From: Ariolimax columbianus
Taxonomy: Eukaryota; Mollusca; Gastropoda; Stylommatophora; Arionidae
Assembly: GCA_036924085.1 (NCBI GenBank)
Contig: JAVGWX010000018.1
Span: 26,362,563 to 26,426,562, forward strand
Direction: 5' to 3'
DNA: 64,000 bases
The notes below the pieces were generated by a model. It was not told the origin of the DNA. It saw only the letters and a list, made by a program, of their open reading frames with translations, and did not search any database. This document shows positions 11,640 through 22,845 of this stretch, piece after piece. How positions within the stretch are numbered: position 1 is the first letter of the stretch; each line of letters starts with the position of its first letter. The position numbers and the translations under genes are program-made.

Positions 11640-11845
11640 CCATTGTGCTAAATCACTGCTTTGTGAGGTGGGGTGGCCTTTTCCCTTTCTCACTGCCTTT
11701 TTTCTTCCCGAGTCGTCAGCCAGGTCTCCATTTACAGCTGGTTCGACTAGAGCTGTCGGTAGCAAGAGTTGAACCACGTACCTTTGCCATGAAAAACGAG
11801 TTCTCTTCCACTACGCCATTCAGCCGCTCCTGGTATAGCAAGTGG
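11640..11845 (-). mobile_element. tRNA-derived SINE, family 1
   Basis: On the minus strand the head reads CTGAATGGCGTAGTGGAAG (box A) and, about 45 bases later, GTGGTTCAACTCTTG (box B). A core with AGTCGAACCAGCTGTAAATG follows. Other copies with the same head spacing and core are at 12779-13051, 17690-17830 and 46845-46926/47324-47390. Confidence 0.7.
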
Positions 11846-12009
11846 TTGACGCCAGGTGACCAAAGTTTGTTAATAATCATTTCCGTCTCTGTTTGGAGTA
11901 CCATCTTGAACCAGGGGCTGTACTCTGACCATCGCTTCATCTCATTGATGTACGTACGCGTGAGATTCTCACAGCTAAAGTCCATCAGGACGTCAATTTT
12001 CGCGCCCAT
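11846..12009 (-). other. Short unidentified ORF
   Basis: The minus-strand ORF starts at an ATG at 12007-12009 and reads well-formed sequence (INEMKRWSEYSPWFKMVLQ, then TEMIINKLW) until it meets the SINE at 11845. The composition looks protein-like, but I recognise no family. It could be an exon, a transposon remnant, or chance. Confidence 0.25.
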
Positions 12010-12049
12010 TTATCATCAGTCACGCATATAACATGGCTGGCCCATCTGC

Positions 12050-12660
12050 ATTTTCTTAGCACTATTTACGACGTCAGAGAAAGAGATTTTACGCCTAATT
12101 ACGATGTTGTGAATTAGTTTATATAGTCTTTTAAGCGACTGGATTTTTCTCTGAATCTGTTTTTCCTAATTTGCATACCTGTCTTCTATTTACTTAAAGC
12201 TTCGATTTTTTTTTCCCAACTATTTAATCAATGTCCATGTTTATCTGCCATACTGTAGTGACGAGTATACTTAACACATGACAATTCTCATTTTCAATTC
12301 ATGTTTGATCTGTTTGGATGTCAGTACATGTCGCAATAATATGGTTGGGGAATATCAATTACGCCATACCTAGACTGTTTCTGATTTCTTATTCAAAACT
12401 GTCTTCTTCCGTTGTTATTTAACCCAGAAAGGAGAAAGTATGTACTTGTTCCAGAAGTTGATTTTAAATTTTTATCTGCATTCATGGTTTCTTGTCACTC
12501 TTACCAAGTACCACAATCTATGTCCTTTATGTTTATGTCTAATTCAAACTCTTAACTTATTTGGTATGTTGTTCTTACATGCTCCACCAATTCTTGCTCA
12601 CTTGTTGCCATTAGCAGTGTATCATGTATGTGAAACTTTAGGAAAGAACCAGACAGCCCA
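12050..12660 (-). mobile_element. LINE RT and C-terminal fragment (family J type)
   Basis: Minus-strand frames read DTLLMATSEQELVEHVRTTY after a ruined YADD box (HIHD at the catalytic place). They continue through LEQVHTFSFLG (the YLG thumb motif), ILLRHVLTSKQI and KLIHNIVIRRKI. Many stops and frameshifts are present. It is a different LINE family from the plus-strand fragment that starts at about 12668. Confidence 0.75.
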
Positions 12661-12667
12661 GTGGAAC

Positions 12668-13205
12668 ATAAGGGAAGGATAAGGCATTGATGTTGGGCAG
12701 GGCACACATTAAGGGATCCATTTGATAATATTACAAAACAGTCACTTTTCTGGAATGCCCAACGCAAGAGAAGTATAGTAAAAAGTAAAGTTAAGTAACC
12801 CATAGCATTACTGCCGGAGGGGTGTGAGGTTTTAGCGATCTCACATTTCAAAGGCTCGGCTATATGAGGGTGGTAGCCATCTCCTCTCCCTCGCCGCTTT
12901 TACTTCCCGGATTGAACCGGTACTCATTTAAGGCTGGGTCGACACGGGAGCCATTGCGGTCTGAAAAACATTACCGCCTCAACTGGGAAATGAATACAGG
13001 ACCACTAAGATGCGAAGCCAGCGCGCTAACCACTGCGCTACGCGGCTTCCTAGAAGTATAGAGGCAGACCTAAATCGAGACGTAGAAAAGAAATCGAGAA
13101 CAGACATAAAGCAAAGAGAGACGATGTGGACAGAGCTGGACAGGATGTATTTCTTGAAGACATATGCTCCACCTTGTGATTAAAGGTGATTGATTGATTG
13201 ATTGT
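12668..13205 (+). mobile_element. LINE 3' end split by a SINE
   Basis: The plus strand reads CWAGHTLRDPFDNITKQ and WNAQRKR up to 12778. The SINE at 12779-13051 interrupts it, and the reading resumes as GRPKSRRRKEIENRHKAKRD and ends LEDICSTL at a TGA near 13180. A short GATT repeat tail (13178-13203) follows. WxGHTLRxP, QGKRxxGRP and the terminal C-S-T-L are the usual order at the end of this LINE type. Confidence 0.8.
12779..13051 (-). mobile_element. tRNA-derived SINE (family 1) inserted in a LINE
   Basis: On the minus strand the head reads GCGTAGCGCAGTGGTTAGCG (strong box A), followed by GTATTCATTTCCC (weak box B) and a core with GTCGACCCAGCCTTAAATG. It is flanked by the 10-base duplication AGAAGTATAG at 12769-12778 and 13052-13061. 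The LINE reading continues on both sides, so the SINE is the younger insertion. Confidence 0.85.
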
Positions 13206-13430
13206 TTGGGGGATTGAAAGGATGACTAATATGGTATATTCATGAACCTGAAAACCAGAACACAAATTTTGTAAAACAAATACACAAATTGCAAATGAGT
13301 TTTCTGATGTGAACTTTCAATTATTATTTTATTTAATGACAACATCATATTTTAAAACTGGTTCAATAATTACATCCAATCCAACATTTGTTATCTATTA
13401 AAATAACACCGCTTTAATCATCTTCCTCCT
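13062..13430. other. LINE tail and AT-rich spacer
   Basis: The first 140 bases are the end of the split LINE. From 13206 to 13430 the sequence is AT-rich with no element or gene I recognise. Confidence 0.55.
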
Positions 13431-13697
13431 TCCATTTCTTCGTTCTTTCTTCTTTATTCGTGTTCTTATTGCTTATCTTCTTCTTTTTTCTTATGTTCCT
13501 GCTTCTTCATTTTCTTCTTCTTCTTCCTCTTCTTATTTTTTTTCTTCCTCTTCTTCTTCTTCTATTTCTAGTTTTTCTGCTTCCTATTCTTCTTTTACTC
13601 CGCATCATCTTCTTCTTCTTTATTTTCTTCTTCTTCCTCTTCATCTTCTTACTTTTCTTCTTCTTCTCATTCGTCTTCTTCTTCTTTTTTTCCCCTA
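13431..13697. repeat. Polypyrimidine (CTT)-rich tract
   Basis: Almost pure T and C on the plus strand, mainly TTC and TTCTTT. The Leu/Phe-rich reading frames here are artefacts of composition. Confidence 0.95.
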
Positions 13698-13933
13698 TTA
13701 GCGGGAAAACAAATTATTCAATTAGTTGTTAATGTACCGCATATAGCGCATTATTTCTAGGTATTTCAAAATAATTATGTTAACACAATAATGTGTAATT
13801 TTGCAGACACCTCGTATGAAGAAAGCAGAATTTCAGTATAATGAAGTTCTTTGTTACGTACCCTTTCTGAAATAGGTATTTCGTTATTCAGAAACGTTCG
13901 TTGTATGTGAGTTCATAAGATGCAGGCTGTTCT

Positions 13934-13937
<4 letters not shown>

Positions 13938-14011
<74 letters not shown>

Positions 14012-14014
14012 CCT

Positions 14015-14054
<40 letters not shown>
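13938..14054. repeat. Compound microsatellite (CT)n-(AT)n
   Basis: CT dinucleotides (about 13938-14013 with one GT break) are followed by AT dinucleotides (about 14018-14054). Confidence 0.97.
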
Positions 14055-14057
<3 letters not shown>

Positions 14058-14329
14058 TATTTATATAAAGCCACCTGTGAGTGTATAGGTGCTGATGTGA
14101 GGACAGTAGTATTGGATCAAGGGAAATGTAAGCCAGAATGAGTTTGACAATCCGCACATGTTTGAAACTTCTCACGGCAAGAAGCGATCGATTTAGATAC
14201 ACACAAATTGAGAGCGTATGTTTTGCCGACGTCTTTCTATCCTAGAGCAAACAAAATCCTGGTCACATCAAGTGTATCTATATGTAAATAGCTGTACCTG
14301 AAACTTAGCACATATTCGTGATGGATCAT

Positions 14330-14985
14330 CGTCAACACCATCATTATCATGGTCATCCTCACCATCATCATCTTCGTCATCATCATCATCATCATCATCA
14401 TCACCACCCCCACCATCACCATCACCATAATCATCACGTAGCATGCCCTTTGCAGAACGTCACTCTCACAACCGCCGATCGTTAAGATTCTCAAACTCTA
14501 GTCAGAACTCCCGACTCTGTTGTTGTCATCGTCATGACCTCCTTGATGTCTTGAGTCCATCTTCTCCTTGGTCTGCCTCTACTCCGCTTTCCAGGCGCCA
14601 TACCTTGCAGTATTGTTCTCTCTATGTCATTATGGCGTTTGATGTGGCCAACATATTTTAGCTTTCTGGACAAGATATTTTTTATTAACCAATTTGCCTC
14701 CGTATCCAGTTCTTTTATGGATATCTGCATTTTCCCTTTTCGTTTTCCATGGTATTTTGAGTGCCCTTCTGTAGCATTTTAGTTCAGAGTATTCAATCCT
14801 TTTCTGAAATGTTTGTGTGGTGGTCCACGTTTTGCATTGGTAAGTTGTCACCGGGAAGATGCAAGATCGTAGGATTTTTATGTTCATTTTATTATATTTC
14901 TGACACAAGTTTCTCATTTTATTCAACCTCTGCATTGTCATAGCTATTGTGCGACTGACTTTCTTCAGGCAATCTCCATCGTTGC
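14330..14985 (-). mobile_element. LINE C-terminal fragment with microsatellite 3' tail (family J)
   Basis: On the minus strand from 14985 the reading starts in the thumb (SNDGDCLKKVSRTIA) and passes through KILRSCIFPVTTY, LKCYRRALKIPWKTK, KYVGHIKRHNDIERT and GKRSRGRPRRRWTQDIKE. The coding part ends near 14491. Its 3' untranslated part contains GCATGCTACGTGATG and runs into an ATG/ATC-type trinucleotide tail (about 14330-14430). The element at 16632-17340 is a second copy of the same family with the same tail type. Confidence 0.85.
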
Positions 14986-15185
14986 TCATAATTGAGCAAT
15001 TATTATATAATACAATCTCCATTGTTGCTCATAATTGAGCAATTATTATATAATACAATCTCCATTGTTGCTTATAATTGAGCAATTATTATATAATACA
15101 ATCTGCATCGTTGCCTATAATTTAATTGAGCAATTATTATATAATACAATCTCCATTGTTGCTCATAATTGAGAAATTATTATTA
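14966..15185. repeat. 43-bp tandem array at a LINE edge
   Basis: Five units that start AATCTCCATTGTTGCTCATA and end in an ATTATATAATAC-type tail. Each carries the perfect dyad TGCTCA-TAAT-TGAGCA. The first unit overlaps the LINE J reading (SNDGD on the minus strand), so the unit is partly LINE-derived. Confidence 0.9.
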
Positions 15186-15189
15186 TTCT

Positions 15190-15600
15190 CATGGATCACA
15201 TTAGTAAAATGTTTCATCCTTACTATCATCCTGTTCCAGGTCTTCTGTCGTTGATGAAAAATGTCCTACATGTAAGGTGTTTATCACTGCATCCTTCTTA
15301 TCTTGGAATCCTAAGCCTTACTACTCTGCCGCCTTCGGCATTATCATCCCTCACCCCTCCCCACTCCTTCACTTCTTTTTCGCCAATAACAAGGTTTTCT
15401 TCACGCTCCCCGTCGAGCATGTGTTCAATAAATTATGTCTATCGGCGATTCATTATTGGAAGGAATGATTTTTTCTAACTTTACCCGAGTGGACCACCTG
15501 GGTCTTTGTGTGTGAGAAAGACAAGAATAGTACAACTGCCTCACAGAGAGCATGTCATAAGAGTCGACTAACTGTGGAACTTAGCATAAGACCGGCCATG
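15190..15600. other. Spacer without recognised features
   Basis: The ORFs at 15191-15478 and 15277-15468 overlap in different frames and show no domain. No repeat shared with the rest of the window was found. Confidence 0.5.
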
Positions 15601-15604
15601 GTTA

Positions 15605-15875
15605 GATAGTTTGTTTAGAGAAGCATAGATGGCGCCTAACAGGCTGCGGGTTTACATCGCTATAGTGTTTGAGTCTATTAAGATGGCACACCAGTTAATC
15701 ACCCTCCGTAAGTGCTTGTCCCAACGCTGCAGAGTATTAAGCTGCTCGAGCCTAGCCTGCTAAGAAGGAAATCTTTCTCCCGGCTACATCCAGCTCAAAC
15801 CAGAGCTGTGATCTGCATAGGTGCGTCTGCCCTTGTAGAAGTACAGGTCAACTAAGAACTAAGAACTCAGAACTT
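15605..15875 (+). repeat. Dispersed repeat family B
   Basis: Aligns by eye with 18000-18268. Shared blocks are TAGATGGCGC(C/A)TAACAGGCTG, TTAAGCTGCTCGAGCCTAGC, AAATC(C/T)TTCTCCCGGC and the tail GTAGAAGTACAGGTC(A/G)ACTAA followed by GAACTAAGAA. No coding capacity. The class is unknown; length and tail suggest a SINE-like retroposon. Confidence 0.75.
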
Positions 15876-15959
15876 TGGCTCAGCACGAGGACCAGTCAGT
15901 AAATATTTAACAAAAAGGTATTAAAGAGGAAAGAAACTAAATGAGATTTCACTTACATT

Positions 15960-16195
15960 GTCCATTTATTAATTAGCTGGTTAGTTAGTTTCCATTCCAC
16001 TTATACCTTTGAGCGACGTTGGGAGCTTCAGTCGTCTGTCCGGCGCCAAATGCGTTGTGTCGTTCTACGTGAGCCCGTGTCGTTACAGATACACTGTAAC
16101 GTCATCTATCCTTCTGACGCTCGGTCGCCCCCTTAGCCTGTAGCCAGATCTGCCAACGTTGTACGCCATCAGTAGAAGTTGCTGTCCCTTATTTA
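15960..16195 (+). repeat. Dispersed repeat family C
   Basis: Shares ordered blocks with 56140-56345: GTTAGTTA..., TTCCACTTAT, GTAACGTCATCTAT against GTAATGTCATCTAT, GTAGCCAGATCTGCCAACG, and CCATCAGTAGAAGTT. The class is unknown. Confidence 0.65.
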
Positions 16196-16254
16196 TCAAT
16201 GTAATTTCCACTTAGAGTCCTAAACTTATCGCATCGTTTTATAAGTGCAGCACC

Positions 16255-16640
16255 ACTTACATCATAGAAGTCTTTGATCTGCTGTCTTAGTCCTACCTTG
16301 CACTTCACGTTCAACCTTTACGTCATTCAAAACGTCTACTACCAAGGTAAAATTATGCATTATGATGCAGGATAAACCACGTATACACCATAATGCTGTT
16401 GCTACATTTCCTATCTTTGATCGTCTATCAGCTCGAATAATATCACTTACCCGCCGCACAGATGGTTCTGCTGCAATGTGAACAGGACAGGACGACCAGG
16501 TCGTACTTCATTAGCAATTCGTGAACGTCCTTGAACAAATGTTTTTGTAATGCACCTCTTTACGCATCAAACACATCTCGTCGTGAACAGGAAGCATTTC
16601 TTTATGAACTTCATTTTCTGAAAGTCCTTTGCCATCATCA
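16255..16640 (-). mobile_element. Mariner-like transposase, N-terminal fragment
   Basis: The minus strand carries, in changing frames, EVHKEMLPVHDEMCLMRK, then QGRSRIANEVRPGRP, then RRVSDIIRADRRSKIGNVAT followed by ALW. This order (first helix block, GRP linker, second helix-turn-helix with IIRADRR) is typical of the DNA-binding half of mariner-type cut-and-paste transposases. The catalytic DDE half is absent here. A DDE fragment of related type is at 42745-43065, but nothing shows they come from one copy. Confidence 0.75.
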
Positions 16641-17340
16641 TCATGTAGCATGTCCCTTATAGAACGTCGCTCCCCTCACACTGTCTGAAAGAAACTCTTT
16701 CCCTTGTCAAAACTCCAGCCTCAACCACAGTCATAGTTAGGCATTCCTGGATATCTTGGTGCCATCGTCTTCTTGGTCTACCCCTTCCTCTTTTGCCTGG
16801 CACAATACCTTCCATCACTGTTCTCTCAAGACCGTTGTGTCTCTTGATGTGACCAACGTATTTGCATTTTCTGGCCAAAATGGAATTGATAAACCAGTTC
16901 TCCTCTATGCTCAACTCTTACCGAATATCTACATTTGTTTTTTTCTCTGTCCAGGGTATTTTGAGTATCTTTCTGTAACATTTTGACTGGAAGGATTCGA
17001 TTCTTTGTCTGGAAGTTTTGGTAATCGTCCATGATTCGCCGCCATAAACTGCCACAGGAAAAACACAGGCTCTCAAGACTTTTACTTTTATCATTTTGTT
17101 GGTACTCTGCCATAATTTCTTCAGGCTCGTCAGTCTATGCATTGTCATTGATAGTCTTCTTCAGATTTCTTTCGAGCAGTCGCCATTTTTGTCAATTCTG
17201 GAGCCCAGATATTCAGAATGTGTGACCTGATCTATTTCCTCACCACCCACTGTAAATTTATGCTGACATTGTGTTTTATCGGTGGTCATTATCTTTGTTT
17301 TATTAATGTTTATAAACAGGTTTTGATCTTTACTGTGTCC
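16632..17340 (-). mobile_element. LINE C-terminal fragment (family J), second copy
   Basis: Minus-strand reading from 17340 gives NLFININKTKIMTTDK, then YLGSRIDKNGDCSKEI (thumb), KVLRACVFPVAVYGGESWT, CYRKILKIPWTEKK, KYVGHIKRHNGLERT and GKRGRGRPRRRWHQDI, ending VSFRQCEGSDVL. The 3' end has GTAGCATG-like sequence and a short CAT tail at 16632-16648, as in 14330-14985. Frames shift at least twice. It is 5'-truncated. Confidence 0.88.
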
Positions 17341-17689
17341 ATTAACGGCTGAAATTAGCCACAAAAAGAAAAGCACAAAAAAAACGCACAACAGCAGACT
17401 GGTCTTTGACTGTACACTCTGTGAGCATGGACGCCATTCTGTATCTTTGCTGCGTACGTGCAAGCCACCTACAATAAACACAAAACTGGATGCTGCTGCA
17501 ACTTGGTAACACACATAGAAATTACCAACTATTTTTTCCGCTATCCCAAATCAGTTTGTGACCTAATTACTGACTTGCATGGTACAATTCCACTCTTGGA
17601 TGTATGCCCATGGTATATGTAGAAATATAAACGACAACCACTCTGTTGCTGCTTTATGCGATTTATTTGTTTATTCACTCATTGTTCAA
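17341..17689. other. Spacer without recognised features
   Basis: Contains the 5' edge of the truncated LINE and AT-rich sequence. No gene was recognised. Confidence 0.5.
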
Positions 17690-17830
17690 CGCTTATGTTG
17701 GCGTAGTGGTAGAGTACTAGCTGTTCACGGCAAAAATGCAAGATTCAAATTCCGTGAACGGTACGCTTCAGTCGACCCAACTGCAAACGGCTACATGACT
17801 AACTGTTAAGAAAGAAAAGACAGAGCAGAA
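17690..17830 (+). mobile_element. tRNA-derived SINE, family 1
   Basis: TTGGCGTAGTGGTAGAGTAC fits box A and AGATTCAAATTCCGTG fits box B. The core CAGTCGACCCAACTGCAAAC follows. The block TTCACGGCAAAAATGCAAG matches TTCATGGCAAAAGTATTGGG of the 46845 copy in position. Confidence 0.75.
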
Positions 17831-17999
17831 TGGAACCGGCCAGCTGATGCGCCGAACAATGTAGTCTCTAACACTTCCTCTTCGACAGCAGTGTCTGCTT
17901 TACCATTACTTTTACCAACATTCACATCCATACAGTAGCTAATTTAATATTGTATTTTCCTTTTTTCAATTAAGTTATTTAAAAAAATGTTAGCCTGCT

Positions 18000-18268
18000 T
18001 AGGCACACACTTAGAGCAGCCTAGATGGCGCATAACAGGCTGCAGGTCTACTGTACTCTAGTGTTTAGTCTATTAAAATGGACTCGCACATCGGTTACCC
18101 CCCTCCCCCCCCCCCCCGCCCCCTCTGTAAATGCTTCTCGAAACTCAACAGTTTTAAGCTGCTCGAGCCTAGCCCGCTAAGCAGGAAATCCTTCTCCCGG
18201 CGACATCCAGCTCACACAGGAGATGTGTTTTGTAGAAGTACAGGTCGACTAAGAACTAAGAAATAAGG
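18000..18268 (+). repeat. Dispersed repeat family B, second copy
   Basis: Same ordered blocks as 15605-15875 and the same GGTCGACTAAGAACTAAGAA tail. It contains a C-rich run (about 18100-18123) that the other copy lacks. Confidence 0.75.
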
Positions 18269-18332
18269 TATATACTTTGGAAACGATAAAGGTACAATGG
18301 GATACCTCTAAAGCTCACCAGGAAAATAAAAT

Positions 18333-18430
18333 AGATGTATGAGAACATGCAGCTATGAGAACATGCTACTATGAGAACATACAGCTATGAAAACATGCAG
18401 CTATGAGAACATGCAACTATGAGAACATGT
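18333..18430. repeat. Short 18-bp tandem array
   Basis: About five to six units of ATGAGAACATGCAGCT with one or two base changes each. Confidence 0.85.
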
Positions 18431-18534
18431 TACACAAAGGCAACTCGCAGAATCATTTAACAATTACTTTGCTGTTCGTCAAGTAATATCTTTAACCACC
18501 TTTTTTGTTCCTGCTGGTTGTTGATTGAGTTACG

Positions 18535-18920
18535 AAATACATGACAGCATATGACAGAAATGGAATCCAATAGACCTTATTTGAACAGACAGAAGACCTA
18601 GACTATGTAGACGATGTAGCCTTACTATCTCACAGTCAATTCCAAAATGCAGAAGATGACCGACTGAAGCACTCATCTGAATCTCTCTGCAAGTAGGTCT
18701 AAGGATACGTGCAAAAAAGAAAAATAAGTTCATATTAAATGCGTCTAATAACGCAGTAAACTAAAGAAGAACGCCAATGGATGAGATGTAGAGCTCAGCA
18801 TGCATAAAGAGCATTATAGACAAAACAGATTTGGCAGACAAGGATGTAAAAGTACATACAAAAAACAAAAAGCGGCCTTTGTCGTGTTGAAAACCAAAAA
18901 TAATAATGTTTGCTTAGGCG
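18535..18920 (+). mobile_element. LINE RT palm fragment
   Basis: EDLDYVDDVALLSHSQFQNA contains the YVDD catalytic box of RT (about 18600-18630). A decayed thumb region follows (IDKTDLADKDVKV near 18815-18860). Frames are broken. The element is truncated at both ends. Confidence 0.75.
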
Positions 18921-19261
18921 TCAAAGGCCTGTTGTGACGATCGACCACTATCATATCCAACTGCTGAGAATTGTTCCTGTGTAGTGTGTTGACAGAAATC
19001 CCTACAGACTCCCCAGGGTGAGCTCAGTACTCCGCAGCCTCGGGATGATGGCCGCCAGGGGTGTGTGTTGAACCAATCTTTTGTTTCGGCTTTCCTTGTC
19101 TGTTCGTGTCTGACTCAATGTTTCGTCACCTTCCGCTCCGGAGTTCTGTGTCCACCTTCGGGTCAGATGGACACTTGCCGTGCTGAGAATACGAGGTTTG
19201 GAGAGGTATGTAACCTCCGATTGAAGAGGACAGGAGGTAGGCGGCTTCAGTCCAAAATTGA
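18921..19261. other. Unrecognised stretch
   Basis: GC-richer than its surroundings. The plus-strand ORF at 19065-19271 has no domain I recognise. No repeats shared with the rest of the window were seen. Confidence 0.4.
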
Positions 19262-19487
19262 AGACTCTTGAGTAACTTAACTTAACGTCTTTATACTGGT
19301 TTAGAAGACCCTTGAGTAACTTAACTTAACGTCTTTATACTGGTTTAGAAGACCCTTGAGTAACTTAACTTAACGTCTTTATACTGGTTTAGAAGACCCT
19401 TGAGTAACTTAACTTAACGTCTTTATACTGGTTAAGAAGACCATTGAGTAACTTAACTTAACGTCTTTATACTGGTTTAGAAGACCC
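19262..19487. repeat. 44-bp tandem array
   Basis: Five nearly identical units built on CTTGAGTAACTTAACTTAAC and GTCTTTATACTGG. The right edge touches the 3' end of the CR1/L2-like LINE. The second copy of that LINE (57858) has no such array, so the array is not part of the element. Confidence 0.95.
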
Positions 19488-19489
19488 TG

Positions 19490-22400
19490 CAGAGTCTGTA
19501 TACAACCAGTTACATTTACATTACCTTGCTCAAAAAGCTATGCGCATCCAGTTTATTCTTAAATGCATTAACTGTCCCTGCCTCCACTACCTCCCCTGGC
19601 AATGCATTCCAAGCAGACACCACTATCTGACTAAAAAAATATTCCCTAATATCTAATCTGGACCTCTCTTTAATCAGCTTGTAGCTATGCCCTCGTGTTA
19701 TTGTTGGTGGCTGTATTTTAAAAAAACTTGTTATAGTCTAATTTATCCATTCCTCTGATCATCTTATAAACCTGTATTAAGTCACCACGAATTCTTCTCT
19801 CTTCGAGACAATGTAGGCCGGTTTTTCTTAGTCGTTCCTCATAACTGTAATTCTGGAATCCCACTATCATCTTTGTCGCTCTTTTTTGTATTCTTCCAGC
19901 ATGTTTATATCCCCTCTATGATAAGGACTCCACACCTGTACACAGTACTCCAATCTAGGTCTAACTAAAGCGTTATACAGTTTGACGATCACTTCCTTGC
20001 TCCTATGTTTAATATTTCTTTTTATCATACCTAACATTGCATTTCCATTTTTCACTGCTACCTTAACTTGCTCACTCACCTTTCCTGTATGATCTATTAT
20101 AACCCCTAGGTCCTTTTCCTTATCTATCTTTCTAATATTGTTTTCTCCCATTCTGTAATTATGTTCCATATTGGATCTACCCATGTGGATGACTGTACAT
20201 TTATCTACATTAAACTCCATTTGCCAGATTACAGACCATTCTCGAATTTTATCTAAATCCGACATCAATATATCCACTTTCGCTTTAGATGAGACACTAC
20301 TGCATAGTTTTGTGTCATCAGCAAATTTTGCAATCATGGATCCCATATCAATGTCCAAATCATTTATATACATCAAGAACAAAATTGGTCCCAAAACCGA
20401 GCCCTGTGGCACACCACTTTTCACTTCACACCACTCAGAGTACTCCTTAATTATGCACACCCTCTACAATTTTCAATCCATTTGACAACTTCCCCAGCTA
20501 TTCCTTGTGATTTTAACTTTCGAAATAATCTATGATGAGGTACTCTATCAAAGGCCTTTGCAAAGTCTAGATAAATAACGTCCACTGGCTCCCCTTTATC
20601 TATGATTTTAGTAACCGCCTCCATGAATTCTAATAGATTTGTTAAGCATGATCTCCCTCTAGTAAACCCATGCTGACTATTTCTAATTAGATTAAATTTG
20701 TCTAAATGCATTACAATGTTTTCTTTGATTATTGACTCTAACAATGTACATACTATGCTCGTTAAACTCACCGGTCTATAATTTGCTGGATCTGATTTTT
20801 TGCCTTTTTTGAATAAGGGGATCACTCCTGCATCTTTCCAATCCCGTGGAACAATCCCCTTTGTAAGTGATTGAGAACATAATATAGCCAATGGTATTGC
20901 TAGTTGGTCTCTAATTTCATACAGCAATTTTGGATGAATACCATCTTGACCTGGACATTTATTCACTTTCAGCCCCTCCAACTTTTTAAAAAACCATTTC
21001 CTCTGTAATACAGATTGATCTTAATCCCACTGTATCCATGTCTCTTTGAAAAATATCTATAGGCTCTGGGATCTTGGAGCAGTCCTCTTTTGTGTAGACT
21101 GTGCCAAAGTACTGATTGAGCAGATTAGCTGCCTCCCTATTCTCACTTATTATTTTCCCTGTACTGTCTATGAGAGGGCCTACTTTGTCTTTCGTTCTTT
21201 GTTTATTTCTAACATAAGAGAAGAAGCTTTTACTGACAGTCTTGATCCTCTGAGCAAGTTTTTTTTCGAAGTCTATTTTTGCTGTTTTATTCTCTTTCTG
21301 AGATATATTCTGCTTGTCCAAATAATTTACATATGTATCTTTTGATTTACCTGCCTCTATATATTTTTTTCCATGCTTTATTTTTCGCTCTTCTACATTT
21401 CACTACAAATCTAGTTATCCACTTTTTACGCTTGGGGGTTTACCTCCCTACATGGAACACATTCCTCTTTTGGCGTTTCTAGAACTGTTTTAAAACTCTC
21501 CCACTCCTGTTCAACATCTGTTCCTACGACAATATCTTTCCAGATTATGTGGTTCGCTGCCTCTTTCATCCTCTTAACATCTGCCTTAGAGTAGTCGTAT
21601 GTTCGCGTGTTTATGTTTACTTCTTTCCCTACAATAAGATCCCAACGGATGATTTGATGGTCACTTGGGCCAAACAGTTCCCCAACGGTAACGTTTTTAA
21701 TCATATTTTCCTCCGTAGTAAAAACTAGGTCGAGTGTGTTTTTGCCTCTGGTGGTTGCTTCTACATGTTGAATTAAAAAATTGTCAGTTATGCACTTAAC
21801 AAAAGGTTTTGACTCTACAAGTGCTTCTGCCATATCCCATTTTATTTCTGGAAAGTTTAAATCTCCCATTAATAATAATTTCCCTTCACTTGCCTTTGCT
21901 ATGCTACTAATCAGCTCCTCATCTTCCTCTTTTCGACTTGATGGACATCTATAGCACACTCCAATCACTGTTTTTTCACCCCCACTTTCTATTTCTCCCC
22001 ATACACTTTCATTTTTGTTACCACATGATAATTAATATTTGATCGTTATATTAACAGAATTTATACAGTATAATAAAACGCCACCTCACTAAGTCTTGTC
22101 TCCAACTATCCTATCTTTCCTTAACATTGTATATACCTCTATTTCAAGTTCACTATCTGCAATCTCCTCATATGTCCATGATTCTGTTAACCCTATTATA
22201 TCTGGTTTTTCTTCTTCTACATACAGTTCCAATTCTTCTCTTTTATTTACTATGCTTCTCACATTTGCATAAAAACATTTTAGCTTGTAATGTTGGTTTT
22301 CCTCTTTTTGATTCTGCTTTATCATTTTAGTGTTTGCTTTTCCACTATTTATTTCACACTTCCCTGACACCAACTCTCCCATTTGACTACATCCTTTATA

Positions 22401-22845
22401 GCCCCCTATTGTAGGCCTATATTTAGTCTCATACTTCATAGGCCTTACTAGTTTAAATTTCTAACACAATGATTAAACATATACTTTGCTACAACATGCT
22501 GCCCTATCTCATTTAGATGTAAACCTCCCCTATCTAACATTTTACTTTTGTCTACCTTAACATCAATAAATTCCATTCCCATGTCCGCACACATCACCTG
22601 TAACCTAAGGTTGATACCTATTATTTTGCTATCTAGATAGTCTGACCCATCTGCTCTATCTAAAATGCCCATCATTGTGACCTTTCTACATTTTATTTCC
22701 TTAAGTGTTCCCATAAGACTTTTATATTTATCCATAATTATTTCTGTACCATCTTTCTTTACATTATTTGTTCCTACCAATACTACAACATGACTGTTTC
22801 CTTTGTCATCTATCCTCTTTATTCTGTTTAGTGAAAACATAGGCT
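19490..22845 (-). mobile_element. Near-complete CR1/L2-like LINE, copy 1
   Basis: Read on the minus strand the order is as follows. An ORF1 part (22840-22448) has SGNH-esterase-like blocks (VVVLVGTNN early, GGLHLNEIGQHVVAKY late). The APE endonuclease start follows (CFYANVRSIVNKREE, then KPDIIGLTESW; 22439-22089). The endonuclease end (21968-21426) has LLMGDLNFPEIKW and GPSDHQII. RT (21321-19867) has PANYRPVSLTS, LDFAKAFDRVPHH, SGVPQGSVLGP and KFADDTKL. An ORF1 esterase followed by endonuclease and RT without RNase H is typical of CR1/L2-type elements. Stops and frameshifts between blocks make it inactive. The 3' end is about 19490, sharing TGTATACAACCAGTTACATT with copy 2. Confidence 0.92.

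Noticed and set aside
12050..13205. A second twin-priming inversion (RT minus, C-terminus plus)
   Set aside because: The two parts have C-terminal motifs of different LINE families, and the minus part already covers its own C-terminal region, so they are independent fragments.
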